A stretch of 33,420 bases of DNA from Desulfobotulus pelophilus (lineage in GTDB: Bacteria; Desulfobacterota; Desulfobacteria; Desulfobacterales; ASO4-4). The notes under the pieces were generated by a model. The model was not told the DNA's origin. It saw only the letters and a list, made by a program, of their open reading frames with translations, and made no database searches. Both the position numbers and the translations under genes were made by a program. Shown one piece after another: positions 10,801 to 17,722 of this stretch (within the stretch, counting starts at the first letter, position 1; each line of letters starts with the position of its first letter). The stretch is taken from assembly GCF_026155325.1 (NCBI RefSeq), contig NZ_JAPFPW010000025.1, positions 1 through 33,420 on the forward strand, in the 5' to 3' direction.

Positions 10801-13271
10801 TCATTGCCAAGGCAGGAGGCCAGAATCACAGGCGTTTCTAAGGGAAGGGTTTTACTCCCCTTACTGTTTGGCACAGAAAATCCACCGGAGTTGGCTGCCT
10901 GATACGCGGCTTCCAGAACCAGCTGCTGACTGCGGGAAAGGCGGGCGCCGGTTTTTGCATCCAGCCCGTATTTTACCGGATCAAAGGTAAAATCCCGAAC
11001 ATCGGCGGCCACGGAGGTATAACTTTTGTCTTCCGCACTTTTATCCTCACTCACATAGAGGGAAGGCAGGCGGCTTTCCTCCATCTTCCGGATGGAAACA
11101 TGGCGGTTCAGGATATTTTCCCAGAAAGCCTCCGGCGAAGGAGCGTCCGGCAGCACGCAGCCCATGCCCACCACGGCAATTTCATCCAATATTTCCCCAT
11201 CGGGACGGGTAAGCCGTTCCAGGGTATCAAGATGCTGCCGCAGGGCCGTCTTGTTGTCAAAAAGACGACCGTGGATGGACTTCACCGTGCAGGTGTCTTT
11301 GAAAAAGACCAGGGAATCGCCCACGCAGAAGTTACCCTTTTCAAAGATGTCCTCTTCTTCCAGCATCCGGCATTCGACACTTTTTCCGGAAAAATCCGGC
11401 ACCATGCCCTTGGCCGCAATAAGAAGGGAGCCCATGTTGTCCTTTTCAAAGGCATCTTTCCGCTCGGAAAGGGGATCGCCCGTTTCCATGCGGCTGTGCT
11501 CCAGCTCCCGCATCCTTATGGCAAAGGGACTGGCCAGCGTACGGGATGGAAGGCCTACGGTGCGGCCAATCACCTGGGTTTCCTTCTGGTGCAGCACTTC
11601 CTTCTGGTACCGGGTATGGAGAGCACCCGTTTCCACAATCTCACCGGTGAAAAGATAGGCCGTTCCCACCTGAATGCCGATCTTAAGACCCCTTTGGGAA
11701 AGACCTGCTGCCATGCCGGAGATGAAATGGGAGGCGGCTTCCGTGGAAATGCCCCCTGCATACACAAGGGTTTTTTCCTGCAATGCAGCGTCATCCAGCT
11801 GAGACAAAAGCTCCGTGCCCATTTCCCAGAGCACAAGACTTGTGAGGGAGCCCACATGCCCGCCGCACTCCGTACCTTCCAGAATGAAACGGGACACCCC
11901 GCCGACAAGGGCATTTTCCAGCATGCGGGTGGCGGGGGTATGCAGGTAGGTGCGGATACCGGAGGCTTCCAGCTCCCGCACCTGGGCGGGGCTTCCCCCT
12001 GCAATGAGGGCAAAGGGAATGTTGAATTTGCGGGTAAGATCCATGTGCTCGGGAAGGCGGCGGTTGAAGGCCTCAATGCCGATGAGCCCCGCACCGCAGG
12101 GAATGCCCTTTTCCGAAGCCTTTTCCAGCATAGTTTCCGCCAAGGGAACAGGCAGGCTGCCCATGGCAAAAAAGGGAAGGCCTCCGGCCTCTGCCACCTT
12201 CTGGGCAAAGTCCACGTTATCACTGATGTTGGCCATGGGGCCCTGCATGATGGGGTACCTCACCCCGTGCTCTTTTGCCAGGGGGGTTCCGGCCCGTAAG
12301 GGGTCGGCCGTTTCCAGAACGGCAAGGCTTTTTCTCACTTCCTCAAAAAGCCCGTGGATCATGGCTTCCACACCCTCGCCCCTGCGAAGGAAATGCCTTG
12401 CGAACACGGCATCCTGACCCAGATAGAAAAGACTCTGCACACTTTCCGCAGCCCCATCGGAAAGATCCGCCATTTTTTCCTTCAGGGTTTCAGAAAGGAT
12501 GCGGGCTTCTTCGCTTTTTTGATCCGCACCCAGCACAAAGCGGGGCTCCAGTTTTTTCAGATCCTGGGCCAAACGGGTGCCGAGCCTTGCAAAAAAGCGG
12601 TAACGGGAGCCTTCCGGGCCTTCCAGCAGCAGGGTGTCAAGATCCTCAATGCCGTTCAGAAGTTTGCGGAAATTCTCTCCAAGGGGGGATTCCCGGCAAA
12701 GCCAGAGCTGGGCATCCAGCACAAGGCCGCTGGCTCCTGCACTGAAAAACCCCGCTGCCGTGTGCATGCCCACACCCCCGTGGATGAAAAGGGGAAGATC
12801 ACTTGTTTCCAGATACTCCTGCATGAGAATGAGAGCCGTGTGGCGGGAAACGGAACCTCCGGCCTCAAGGCCCTTCAGCACCAGCCCATGAACGCCCATG
12901 CGGGAAAGCTCCGGGCCATGGCCCGTGTGTTTCAGCTCCAGAAGGCGCTTGACCGGCCAGGCTTTCAGATCCAGATTCTTTAAGGCATCCTCAAAATCAT
13001 AGGAAAAAATGAGGGCTTCCAGATATCGGGGGGGATTTTTTTTAAGCTTTTCCAGAAGGTCTTTTCGGGAAAGGGGAACCCGGATGGCAAAGAGGATATT
13101 TTTTTCATCCAGCGTCCTGCCTGCCCCAAGAACGGCTTCTGTGTCCATGAACTCCGCATCCAGAACCGGAAGGCCCCCTGCCCTGTGCAGGCTTTCCATG
13201 TAACGGAGGTTGAAAACTTTCTGGGGCAGACAGGCAAGCAGGGGAAGGCGGCAATCCAGTATTCTCTGCAT
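1890..13271 (-). CDS. giant iterative type I PKS / PUFA-synthase-like megasynthase (NMO-NMO-KS-KS-AT-KS-3xACP-KR-DH)
   Basis: The product is about 3,793 residues, counted from the ATG at 13271, which has GGAG 11 nt upstream; the frame stays open for 60 more codons to 13451, but those look non-coding. The domains are: a degenerate nitronate-monooxygenase (NMO)-like barrel, ~1-300 (GGVGMH near 163); a canonical NMO/PfaD-like FMN enoyl reductase, ~325-600 (GVRYPIMQGPM, GGH with H472); KS1, ~690-1150 (C905, EAHGTST, GHLLGG); KS2, ~1175-1625 (C1382, both His lost); malonyl-type AT, ~1655-1955 (GHSLGEY, S1752); KS3, ~2050-2555 (C2303, MSHETFTP, GHTLG); ACPs at ~2630, 2727 and 2825; KR, ~2990-3460 (VLVTGGAGGI, Y3389); and a hot-dog DH, ~3500-3770 (H3520, D3695). 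Together they can extend, ketoreduce, dehydrate and enoyl-reduce an acyl chain. No thioesterase is visible. The product is unknown; a long-chain secondary lipid is my inference. Confidence 0.9.
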   Translation of the reverse strand: MQRILDCRLPLLACLPQKVFNLRYMESLHRAGGLPVLDAEFMDTEAVLGAGRTLDEKNILFAIRVPLSRKDLLEKLKKNPPRYLEALIFSYDFEDALKNLDLKAWPVKRLLELKHTGHGPELSRMGVHGLVLKGLEAGGSVSRHTALILMQEYLETSDLPLFIHGGVGMHTAAGFFSAGASGLVLDAQLWLCRESPLGENFRKLLNGIEDLDTLLLEGPEGSRYRFFARLGTRLAQDLKKLEPRFVLGADQKSEEARILSETLKEKMADLSDGAAESVQSLFYLGQDAVFARHFLRRGEGVEAMIHGLFEEVRKSLAVLETADPLRAGTPLAKEHGVRYPIMQGPMANISDNVDFAQKVAEAGGLPFFAMGSLPVPLAETMLEKASEKGIPCGAGLIGIEAFNRRLPEHMDLTRKFNIPFALIAGGSPAQVRELEASGIRTYLHTPATRMLENALVGGVSRFILEGTECGGHVGSLTSLVLWEMGTELLSQLDDAALQEKTLVYAGGISTEAASHFISGMAAGLSQRGLKIGIQVGTAYLFTGEIVETGALHTRYQKEVLHQKETQVIGRTVGLPSRTLASPFAIRMRELEHSRMETGDPLSERKDAFEKDNMGSLLIAAKGMVPDFSGKSVECRMLEEEDIFEKGNFCVGDSLVFFKDTCTVKSIHGRLFDNKTALRQHLDTLERLTRPDGEILDEIAVVGMGCVLPDAPSPEAFWENILNRHVSIRKMEESRLPSLYVSEDKSAEDKSYTSVAADVRDFTFDPVKYGLDAKTGARLSRSQQLVLEAAYQAANSGGFSVPNSKGSKTLPLETPVILASCLGNELTHDLHMKYWTPEILSVLKALPEFETLEEGEKTALVKGIRESLAGKFRNEPPDTAVLNIEASRVAAFLGVEGPNYLIDAACATSFAALDCAMQELLSGRAQAAIVGGINTNLAPETFVGFSKMGALSAQGSWPFDGRADGFVLGEGAVVFILKRMRDAVAEGDKIFGVIRGMGASSDGKGKAIAAPNVKGQVLAMTRAFENMKRPLVPEAVTFLEAHGTSTRMGDAAELESVKGFYGKNPSLGVSSAKSQVGHLLGGAGAAGLLKALLALNHRILPPNGDFEELGPVHDLSGTGIFVVKDASPWPVEKDQPLLAAVSAYGFGGINYHCVLEAPTSDYRPLKREVFPDLSFDPNDQRIVVAGMGLVLPGTEDEDSFMETMASGKSLLTEKAHLGFDAKAYAEEDREYRIPYLKAGLCGDFTFDAMRFRIPPKSLAFIDRAQLLALTAADRAIRGAGLEEELKTPTNRVGVMLGAISSTRHVENILRIRLDFVAACMEKTKGLSPEKSTKLAEALTAVFRKRLPPNTEDTTPGLLTNIVSGRVANVLNCNGPNFTVDAACASSGFALRAAMMHLVSGRCDYVISGGVDSAFYPAALLVFKRLGLLSKEDTRFWDKGKSQGVNLSEGAAVQVLTTYAKAKEKGLPILGEIRSIAMASRAGESVFALSENLLAREMGAAYREAGMLPSDLHHLDPFGFGHRIPDSMEKRAVHMGLDGASGISFGNIKPEYGYYKGANPAIILSRLLLMQKNRRRLPHHSFDPETTLMEAGGPLVSPDAAEDFGQMRRPALATNLHGFGGNHGHMVVSALPPFLRKEEAGKEERLADSLQPSLALPATLSGMSVLLSGQGAQKVGMMKDLYGAYPEIRSLGDQAERLFQAKRGKSLLRLMFEGKGGDLNHTENTQPAVFLASAAIHSLLVKKGLKPDAWLGHSLGEYTALFASGALDFDAAFSLVLTRSSLMQRAAGDFPGSIMAVFKGPQEVADLIAAFNAEGVYIANKNAPGQTVVSGEKMAMLRFGEFLTQKSVLFRKLNLSGAFHTPLFADAAKGMAKALGPLRFQTQALPRIISNVTAKPYPEDENAVKELLTRQMVSPVEFMEGVRHLYDQGCRSFLEVGPGNLLARLVESHRLEGLDLRSAVDPKKGERASMEALFTSLGREKGLSEKREVPPQTKNHSARNQADIKGSFTMKEDEDKGFAAFLEANRSRMEAALLEEYEKEQDGLRLKAYENFGFYTGAVSIAGVSVGLPGSGRAVFSDDHFDSLIQGQNFIEALGQEEKEAMFQRNIRRLHKTPEGNARFVDIASTDEVIHLAGKLGFFDPEGEYGLEKGQDISIALAMAAGLEALKDARIPLLEGQSKAGSRLAGEELALPASMQETTGVIFTGLFPGWETLIHEMEAFQQHRYQEGPGRALESLYYDLMENISERSLKQRVAGWFHAIRPLWEKKEDYRFDSTFLDKITPLASAHFAKMIRARGPNVHLSGACASTTQAIAVAEDWIRSGRCERVVVIGSETATASGQGPWISAGFLSLGAASIEKEISKAAKPFDADRNGTLLGAGATALVVERRDRIRERGLEGQAEILGSFLANAAFHTTRIDVPYLAETMARFVRQVEARHGLDAESYASRMVFMSHETFTPARGGSADAEIEALRAAYGRDAGKITITNTKGLTGHTLGAAIEDAVMVKALQRGQTPPVAHLKKVPEHFSDLKFSRGERGDFQYGLHFSAGFGSHFALLMVKRTEERATENNAAYEAWLSAISGMEKPDLKMKNRVLVLASAPGFSGESLPAFAKEKPPAPVMKAKAEPKVSSRVKILEEIRNILSEQTGYGVDMLAEDLDLEADLGIDTVKQVEIFSKVMGHFGLGAEEDAPLRELSTLGKIADYIAAQSGAVSLEEKEDGKASGAGASGREHILEEIRNILSEQTGYGTDMLAEDLDLEADLGIDTVKQVEIFSKVMGHFGLGAEEDAPLRELSTLGKIADYIAAQSGAVSLEEKEVAEVSAAGVSGREAILSEIRNILSEQTGYGTDMLAEDLDLEADLGIDTVKQVEIFSKVMGHFGLGAEEDAPLRELSTLGKIADYIAAQKGALNASGAEDTRKLSPHPGPLPEGEGDKRPGFATAPFVPEEGRRGKSLVSESPGSEEDPSLLPADPSGSEKGLFRFLPDVRKAPAEAGPRFGISGRKVLVTLDDQGLAAPVMEGLEAAGAVILTAGRDRGDYLLEDRDAEKSALLFGEIAKAHPDLCGLVLLHPLNTEVPEGRERMPAVLFTAIHALRESLNRQGAFIAMPAFQSVIFPTAMGIREGEMRPDPVQAAFSGFLKSLAREFPHTRIKVTDFGDKRFDAPSMASRFVKELLTGDGRVETGFVGDTRFLPTLLEKKVQGQKNILSGCTVLVTGGAGGITFEMVKALAEEEKDVAFILVGRSDLKDLTPETAGLSLKDLMARLADKMPGLSPLHLKKTAERMQGLHRTAESLRLLEEKGVSVRYVSADVTDSAAVQKLAESFPEVDAIIHGAGVEESQVFDKKTLDSFLRVFTPKVRGMAHLLKAFSGHDLKAIFAFSSVTARFGNAGQCDYTAANDMLGKMVLAEQVKRPHCVTKVLAWTAWEGTGMATRGSVKTVLESRGLTFLPLKAGIRFFLGECRSPEPCEAVFTGKDRAFDPDGLLPLAGQGPVLDAFLDAGLEPDGKTARFVRTLTLERDLFLKDHSLDGVPLFLGATGLETLAEAALQVSCRRYVTEIEDFSIPYGIKLLKNRPKRLEIRAKGPEADSVTVEMLSSFTRPGSSETTETLHYTGRVQTADLRPGVQLMAIPDLPGLRHKGSLGDLIYRPTRLFMDGVFRSIESVAGFDGRQLVTLMRDAGQGFFFAGVKAPDFRIPVVLLDAMFQTGGLFNMLGKGTPVLPSSFSRLRIFDMPEARTAYVCVTEKKAELEKTDLFDMALVDANGRLMVRVEDFQMIRIPAAAGFSLEGEVEAFGVKKVS
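4489..4521. repeat. REP-like palindrome embedded in the megasynthase coding sequence
   Basis: CCCTCTCCC (4489-4497), TCT, then GGGAGAGGG (4501-4509) form a perfect 9-bp hairpin, followed by CCGGGGTGAGGG. On the minus strand the element reads in frame as SPHPGPLPEGEG, at about residues 2917-2928. From general knowledge, this sequence and its translation recur as a dispersed palindromic element in many proteobacterial genomes. It lies in the Pro/Gly/Ser/Glu-rich linker between ACP3 and the ketoreductase, a tolerant site. Confidence 0.75.
4571..5386 (-). repeat. three near-identical ACP-encoding repeats, 294-bp period
   Basis: The repeat boundaries at 4571, 4865 and 5159 (the GGG of the shared CTGGGC[CA]GCAATG block) are exactly 294 bp apart twice. 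The three ACPs differ in their ~75-residue cores by only a couple of residues, such as V or T after TGYG and E or S after IL. The linkers between them diverge more. Each repeat has the motif DLGIDTVKQVE with Thr at residues 2665, 2763 and 2861. Confidence 0.9.
7250..7265 (-). promoter_or_regulatory. internal Shine-Dalgarno plus in-frame ATG at the AT/KS3 junction
   Basis: On the minus strand AAGGGGAG (7258-7265) is followed after 7 nt by an in-frame ATG with first base 7250, beginning MKEDEDKGFAAFLEANRSR. It falls in the low-complexity linker between the AT and KS3 domains, at about residue 2008. Initiation here would give a separate 1,786-residue KS3-ACP3-KR-DH protein. It may be a relic of a gene fusion or a working internal start; the sequence alone cannot tell. 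Confidence 0.5.
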
Positions 13272-13686
13272 GGGCTTTTTTTCTCCTTTATGGCGGGGCC
13301 TTAAAATATTGTAAGACCCGGGTCTTGCGGAAGGATGGGTAAAAATAAGGGTTTCCCTGTTCACGGGGAACCGGAACAGGGCCTTAAGCAGGATGTGTGC
13401 CAGAGAAAATATGTGCACGGCAGAAGCGGCAGGCAAAACACAGATAAACATTTAAAATTAAAAACTATACTTTCATAAAAAAGAGGCGCATGCTTTCCTC
13501 AGGGGAAAGGGTAGCACTTCGCACCGCCCATACACAAAATGAACATAGCACTGCACAAAACGACCACACCCATCCAGAGGTAAGCCTGCGGAAAAAAGGA
13601 AGGATAAAAAAAAAGAAGAGACAGCCGAAGCTGTCCCTTCATCCCCGGAGGAAGAGGCTCAGACATGAACACAGGCAAGCGGACGG
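13272..13686. other. intergenic region between porin and megasynthase
   Basis: This stretch contains the terminator of the porin gene (13604-13637) and the leader of the megasynthase. On the minus strand an AT-rich segment around 13442-13480 includes TATAGT near 13466-13471, which could be a -10 box, but no convincing -35 accompanies it. The open frame upstream of 13271 has no ribosome binding site at its first ATG (13451) and looks like read-through rather than protein. Confidence 0.5.
13604..13637 (-). terminator. intrinsic terminator with cUUCGg tetraloop
   Basis: On the minus strand GACAGC-TTCG-GCTGTC (13620-13635) forms a 6-bp stem capped by the very stable C(UUCG)G tetraloop. TCTTC and nine T (complement of 13606-13614) follow. 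It lies 50 bp beyond the stop of the FadL-type porin gene and separates that transcript from the megasynthase. Confidence 0.85.
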
Positions 13687-15063
13687 CTACCGGAAGCTAT
13701 ATTCAAGACTGAAGGCCAGCACATGGGCATCGGGTCTTTTGTAAGTGGTTTCATGAAAATTACCCTCATGATCCCTCGTTGCGGTATTTTTCACATCAAA
13801 ATACACATTCCGCATATAACCGACACCGATGGTGAAGTGATTGTTCACTCGGGTCCGCACACCCGTACCCAGATTAATGAAATTATTCTTGTACAAGGCC
13901 TCCGACTGATACTTGTCATCATAGTTCAGGAAGGCGTAGGCTATGCCCGCACTGAACCTTGTATTCTCCGAAATTTTGTAATCTCCACCCACACCGATTT
14001 CAAAGCCCGGATCCAGATCATACTTGATTTCATTCGGCACAAAAACCTGACCGGTAAAGGTGGACGGCGCTGGTTTCTTGTATTCCCCCCACATGGGCAA
14101 GTACAGGATGAACATACCATTCATGTTCAGTCTGTCCGTGAGAGCATAGTCTGCTCCCAGAAATATTTTAGTGGGCTCATCAAAGCGAAAGCTTCTCTTA
14201 TCCGTATAACCGGAGGCCTGAGAGAGGAAATTGCCCTGAGAAAGATCCTTTTTCACATCCACTTCCCAGTCCATGGGAGCAAGGGACTCGATCATGAAGG
14301 CAAGGTTCAGTCTTTCAACGGGCTGATAATTGACGCTCACAAAGAGAAGCCCGCCCAGAGCCGACCATTCCGCATCATAAAGTGTATCCTTGCTGCCGAA
14401 AAGACCTGCGGACTGTACATCAATCTGTGTGGACTGATAACCATAAATAAGCCTTGCCCCTGCGGCCACGGAGAGCTTCTCATTTACCGCCCGGGCCGCA
14501 CCAAAGGTAAGGGCCGGCATCATGGAAAGAATTTCCACGCTGGCTCCCGCCCCGACGGGACCATTCGGATCATTCATATTACCGGTAAAATATTTCTTTC
14601 CATTGGTCCATCCTGCCGTATTATCAATTCCCCACAAGGCCATATTCACATTGGGTGTACCATCGCTGAAAAAAATACTGCCGCCCCCGCCGTAAAAATA
14701 GAACCCGCCGAAAAAAGACCAGTCATCCTTCTTGTAATTGGCATAGATAGAAGGAACAAACTTGGTTGCCCTTTCCTGCTTAAAGGAACTCTGGGCCTGA
14801 TAGGAGTCCCCCATCTCAATTTTATAAGGATTGTAAAGGGACTGGCTGGAAAAATGAATATGCAGGCCTTCATCCATCCGCACAAGCCCTGCAGGGTTCA
14901 TCACCACACCATCGGCACTGTCTGTAGCCGCATGCCTGCCCGCAGGATTGGAGATCCAGTTGGCACTCAAGTTTGTTGCATAGTTTATGTAGGTAGCGTA
15001 AGCCGATGATGCCAATAAAATCAGACCTGCCATGAATACAGAAATCAGAACATTGCTTTTCAT
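13687..15063 (-). CDS. OmpP1/FadL family outer-membrane transport protein
   Basis: The 458-residue precursor begins with a Sec signal peptide: basic MKSN, a hydrophobic core, then a cleavage site near ASSAYA. The mature part opens with asparagine- and alanine-rich sequence (NPAG, DGVVMNPAGL) as in FadL proteins, whose N-terminal segment plugs the barrel. The rest alternates Gly/aromatic strands as in a 14-stranded barrel and ends in an aromatic-containing strand (LEYSFR). FadL homologues carry long-chain fatty acids or other hydrophobic compounds across the outer membrane. I chose the ATG at 15063, with GGGGAGAG about 6 nt upstream; the in-frame GTG two codons earlier would overlap that site. 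The gene lies upstream of the lipid megasynthase in the same direction but has its own terminator, so a functional link is only a suggestion. Confidence 0.85.
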   Translation of the reverse strand: MKSNVLISVFMAGLILLASSAYATYINYATNLSANWISNPAGRHAATDSADGVVMNPAGLVRMDEGLHIHFSSQSLYNPYKIEMGDSYQAQSSFKQERATKFVPSIYANYKKDDWSFFGGFYFYGGGGSIFFSDGTPNVNMALWGIDNTAGWTNGKKYFTGNMNDPNGPVGAGASVEILSMMPALTFGAARAVNEKLSVAAGARLIYGYQSTQIDVQSAGLFGSKDTLYDAEWSALGGLLFVSVNYQPVERLNLAFMIESLAPMDWEVDVKKDLSQGNFLSQASGYTDKRSFRFDEPTKIFLGADYALTDRLNMNGMFILYLPMWGEYKKPAPSTFTGQVFVPNEIKYDLDPGFEIGVGGDYKISENTRFSAGIAYAFLNYDDKYQSEALYKNNFINLGTGVRTRVNNHFTIGVGYMRNVYFDVKNTATRDHEGNFHETTYKRPDAHVLAFSLEYSFR

Positions 15064-16089
15064 AAACACTCTCCCCTTTAGACCATAAAAAAATTAAACC
15101 AGACACCTGTATGGCAACCCCCCCCCATCCCCCCTGTCTTGCTGAAACGGCCAGTGCTGTGATCATGGTTTTACAAGCTGTATCAGGCTCCCGGCAGGTG
15201 ATCAGGATTGACTCTGCACCAAGAGCTTCCGACAGCCGTACCCGTGAGAACAAGCAACCTTCGTATGAAATACGTACCGCAACCCAACTTCAGGATATGG
15301 ATTACTTTGTGCAAATAGCGTTCCCATATAAGTATAGCCATCACAGAAGTACTTGGATCAACGACACAAACACCGTTTCACAAAAACACAAGCAATTGAT
15401 TTTAAACTTAAAAATCTTTTAAATTTAAAAAAACTACTAACAACTATCAGTCAAACATAGGCACATCAATCATGCAGGCACAAAGCCGCATACAAACAAA
15501 AATAAATTATAAATTGTGAAATAAAAAAGCATCTTATTCCCACATGCCACAAGGATGAAAAACAGTGTTTTCAAGTGGTGGAGAAAAGATGCTTCTGGAA
15601 ATAACAGGGCAAAAGCCTGATCTTACAAACAAAACAAGATCGAGCTGAAAAAAGCAAAAAAACAATTCGTCATTACGGAACGCCATTTCTAAAACGTGGC
15701 TTTTTTGTCTCTCTTTACCTAACGACTTTCCCTAAAGTTGCCATTACTAGGCTTTCAGAATTCCGCAAGTATGTCTCTTTTTGTTACAAAAAATTCACGC
15801 CCTACCATCATTTCATGATGAAAACTGCTTTCCGCTACCAGAACATGCATTGCTTATCAGTATATTCATCAACCATTCAGTAAAAAAGCAGACCCGGTCT
15901 CCCCGCCTTTTCCACCACGACCTGCTTTCTTTTCTCAAAAGACAAAACAGATTCTTTCCCGTTATTTTTCCCCTTGAATGTAGCCAAATGAAGACGGACC
16001 CTGTATTATGGACCCGCTTCCAGGAGGAAGAAAATCAAAAAAAAGCGGAAAACCGCTGCGAATCAAACTTACAAGATCAGAGGAGTACC
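15064..16089. other. 1-kb AT-rich intergenic region
   Basis: No gene is supported here. The central part (about 15400-15530) is strongly A/T-rich. A long imperfect hairpin occupies 15527-15594 (listed separately). Open frames at 15111-15422 and 15781-16089 lack a ribosome binding site and any family resemblance. I looked for a purine-riboswitch core ahead of purT and did not find one. The region must hold the divergent promoters of the porin gene and purT, but I cannot place them with confidence. Confidence 0.5.
15527..15594. repeat. long imperfect stem-loop, possible structured RNA or small palindromic element
   Basis: AAGCATCTT (15527-15535) pairs with AAGATGCTT (15586-15594). Inside, CCA/TGG and CCAC (15547-15550)/GTGG (15575-15578) can pair, and AAAAC (15559-15563)/GTTTT (15567-15571) closes a 3-nt loop. 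The three nested helices span 68 nt in otherwise unstructured AT-rich DNA. There is no U-run after it on the plus strand. On the minus strand, six T follow the outer stem (complement of 15523-15528, partly overlapping it), so terminator-like behaviour for a leftward transcript cannot be excluded. Confidence 0.45.
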
Positions 16090-17250
16090 ATGGTATTCAC
16101 AACACCTTTAAAAAGTAACAGCATCAAAATCATGCTCCTCGGCAGCGGTGAGCTGGGCAAGGAAGTGGTGATGGAAGCCGCACGTCTTGGCATTGAAACC
16201 GTGGCCGTAGACAGCTATCCCCATGCTCCGGCCCATCTTGTGGCCAACACGGCCCACGTGGTAAACATGAAGGACAGAGAGGCCCTTCTGGAAGTGATCC
16301 GCCGGGAAAGGCCTTCCTTCATTCTGCCGGAAATCGAGGCGTTAAGTATTGAAGCCCTTGAAGATGCGGAAAAGGAGGGGTTTCATGTCATCCCCAATGC
16401 CGAAGCCGTAAAAAAAACCATGAATCGAAAAAACATTCGGGATTTTGCAGCAAAGGAACTGGGGCTTCTTACCAGCCGATACCGTTTTGTCAAAAGCCTT
16501 GAGGAACTGCAGGCAGCCGCCGGAGAAATCGGTATTCCCTGTGTGGTGAAACCCGTCATGAGCTCTTCCGGACACGGCCAGAGCATCATACGATCCGAAG
16601 CGGAACTCAACCGGGCATGGGAACATGCCAAAGAAGCCAGAGGGGATGCCAGCGAGCTGATCGTGGAAGAATTCATCCCCTTTGATTACGAAATCACTTT
16701 GCTTACCGCACGGACGGAAAAAGAAACCGTTTTCTGTGAACCCATCGGCCACCATCAGGAAGACGGAGACTATGTGCTCAGCTGGCAACCCATGGCCATG
16801 ACCGAAGCCACCCTGCAGAAAGCCCGCCATATGGCCAAAACCATTACAGACGGACTGGGAGGCCGGGGCATCTTTGGAGTGGAGTTTTTTATTCAAGGCG
16901 AGGAAGTCTACTTCAGTGAGGTCAGCCCCCGTCCCCACGATACGGGCATGGTCACCCTCATTACCCAGAGCCAAAGTGAATTCGCCCTGCACGTAAGGGC
17001 CGTTTTAGGATTACCCCTTGATTTTGTTTTCTATGGTCCGGGAGCCAGTGCGGCATTCAAAAGCCGCCAAGAAGCTTCGGTACCCGTACTGGATGTACCG
17101 GATACGGCTTTTGCCAAAAATTCCTTTATCCGTGTTTTCGGAAAACCCGTCAGCCATGTGGGACGACGCATGGCCGTGGCCCTGGTTTTTGACGAGGTGG
17201 AAAAGGCCAAAAACAGGGCAGAAGAAATCGTATCCCTCATGAACGGCTGA
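16090..17250 (+). CDS. purT: formate-dependent phosphoribosylglycinamide formyltransferase (PurT)
   Basis: The 386-residue protein is an ATP-grasp enzyme that makes formyl-GAR from GAR, formate and ATP in purine synthesis, an alternative to folate-dependent PurN. Seen in the sequence: the N-terminal nucleotide-fold [13 protein letters not shown] (residues 14-26), the family block [15 protein letters not shown] (112-126), the ATP-grasp lysine and glycine-rich loop [14 protein letters not shown] (152-165), and the metal-binding end [16 protein letters not shown]. The length agrees with E. coli PurT (~392). The frame is open back to 15781, but the ATG at 16090 has AGGAG 4-5 nt upstream and begins at the expected point of the family, so I took that start. 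Formate use suits an anaerobe. Confidence 0.93.
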   Translation: MVFTTPLKSNSIKIMLLGSGELGKEVVMEAARLGIETVAVDSYPHAPAHLVANTAHVVNMKDREALLEVIRRERPSFILPEIEALSIEALEDAEKEGFHVIPNAEAVKKTMNRKNIRDFAAKELGLLTSRYRFVKSLEELQAAAGEIGIPCVVKPVMSSSGHGQSIIRSEAELNRAWEHAKEARGDASELIVEEFIPFDYEITLLTARTEKETVFCEPIGHHQEDGDYVLSWQPMAMTEATLQKARHMAKTITDGLGGRGIFGVEFFIQGEEVYFSEVSPRPHDTGMVTLITQSQSEFALHVRAVLGLPLDFVFYGPGASAAFKSRQEASVPVLDVPDTAFAKNSFIRVFGKPVSHVGRRMAVALVFDEVEKAKNRAEEIVSLMNG

Positions 17251-17722
17251 TATCCAGTGCCTTCAAGGGTTCTCATCCCTTTTTTTCCACTCGTATGCGG
17301 CACAAAAGGATCGAGTGTGTAGCGAATGCCGCATCTCTGCAACCAAAGGTTCTGTAGACAGCGTCTTTTCCCGAACGGATCAGGACAAAACCTCATCAGA
17401 CCATGGCGACAGCCCTTTTCTCAAGCCCTGCCCGCTGGTTGTTTCACCGGCTGGCAGGGCATATTCTCTACCCCATACAAAGCCGTACCGCCCCGGACAA
17501 CCCGCGGCCTTCTTTCCACAGGGACAGCGGAGAACTCTCAGGCACAGGAGCCACGAACAGCGTTACAAAATAGTATTTTTCCAGAAAAACACCAGCCATC
17601 CATTTGAACAAAAAAACAATAATTACAAAACCATGCAGCTTTGGCACACACAGTGCTTACCCAATAAGCCTGCCCTTTACGGCAGCTTAGCCACCTGCCC
17701 TCCCATTACCCGGAGAGACCCC
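17251..17722. other. intergenic region after purT, with weak terminator
   Basis: A small hairpin, AAGGG (17265-17269) with CCCTT (17277-17281), is followed by seven T from 17280, which fits a weak purT terminator. I see no gene in the rest. The segment 17560-17640 just ahead of the amidotransferase is A-rich and is the likely promoter zone of the three-gene cluster that follows, but no clear -35/-10 pair stands out. Confidence 0.4.

Noticed and set aside
11100-12299. 399-codon plus-strand open frame inside the megasynthase
   Set aside because: Antisense to strongly conserved NMO-module sequence, no ribosome binding site, His/Gly-rich composition typical of a shadow frame.
13272-13451. 60-residue N-terminal extension of the megasynthase
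   Set aside because: No ribosome binding site at the distal ATG, non-coding character; ATG 13271 has GGAG upstream and begins at the domain boundary.
13723-15009. 428-codon plus-strand open frame opposite the porin gene
   Set aside because: Antisense shadow of a clear FadL-type barrel with signal peptide; no family resemblance of its own.
15781-16089. N-terminal extension of PurT
   Set aside because: Would make PurT about 100 residues too long; the internal ATG at 16090 has AGGAG and fits the family start.
15600-16089. purine riboswitch ahead of purT
   Set aside because: The conserved core of the purine aptamer was not found.
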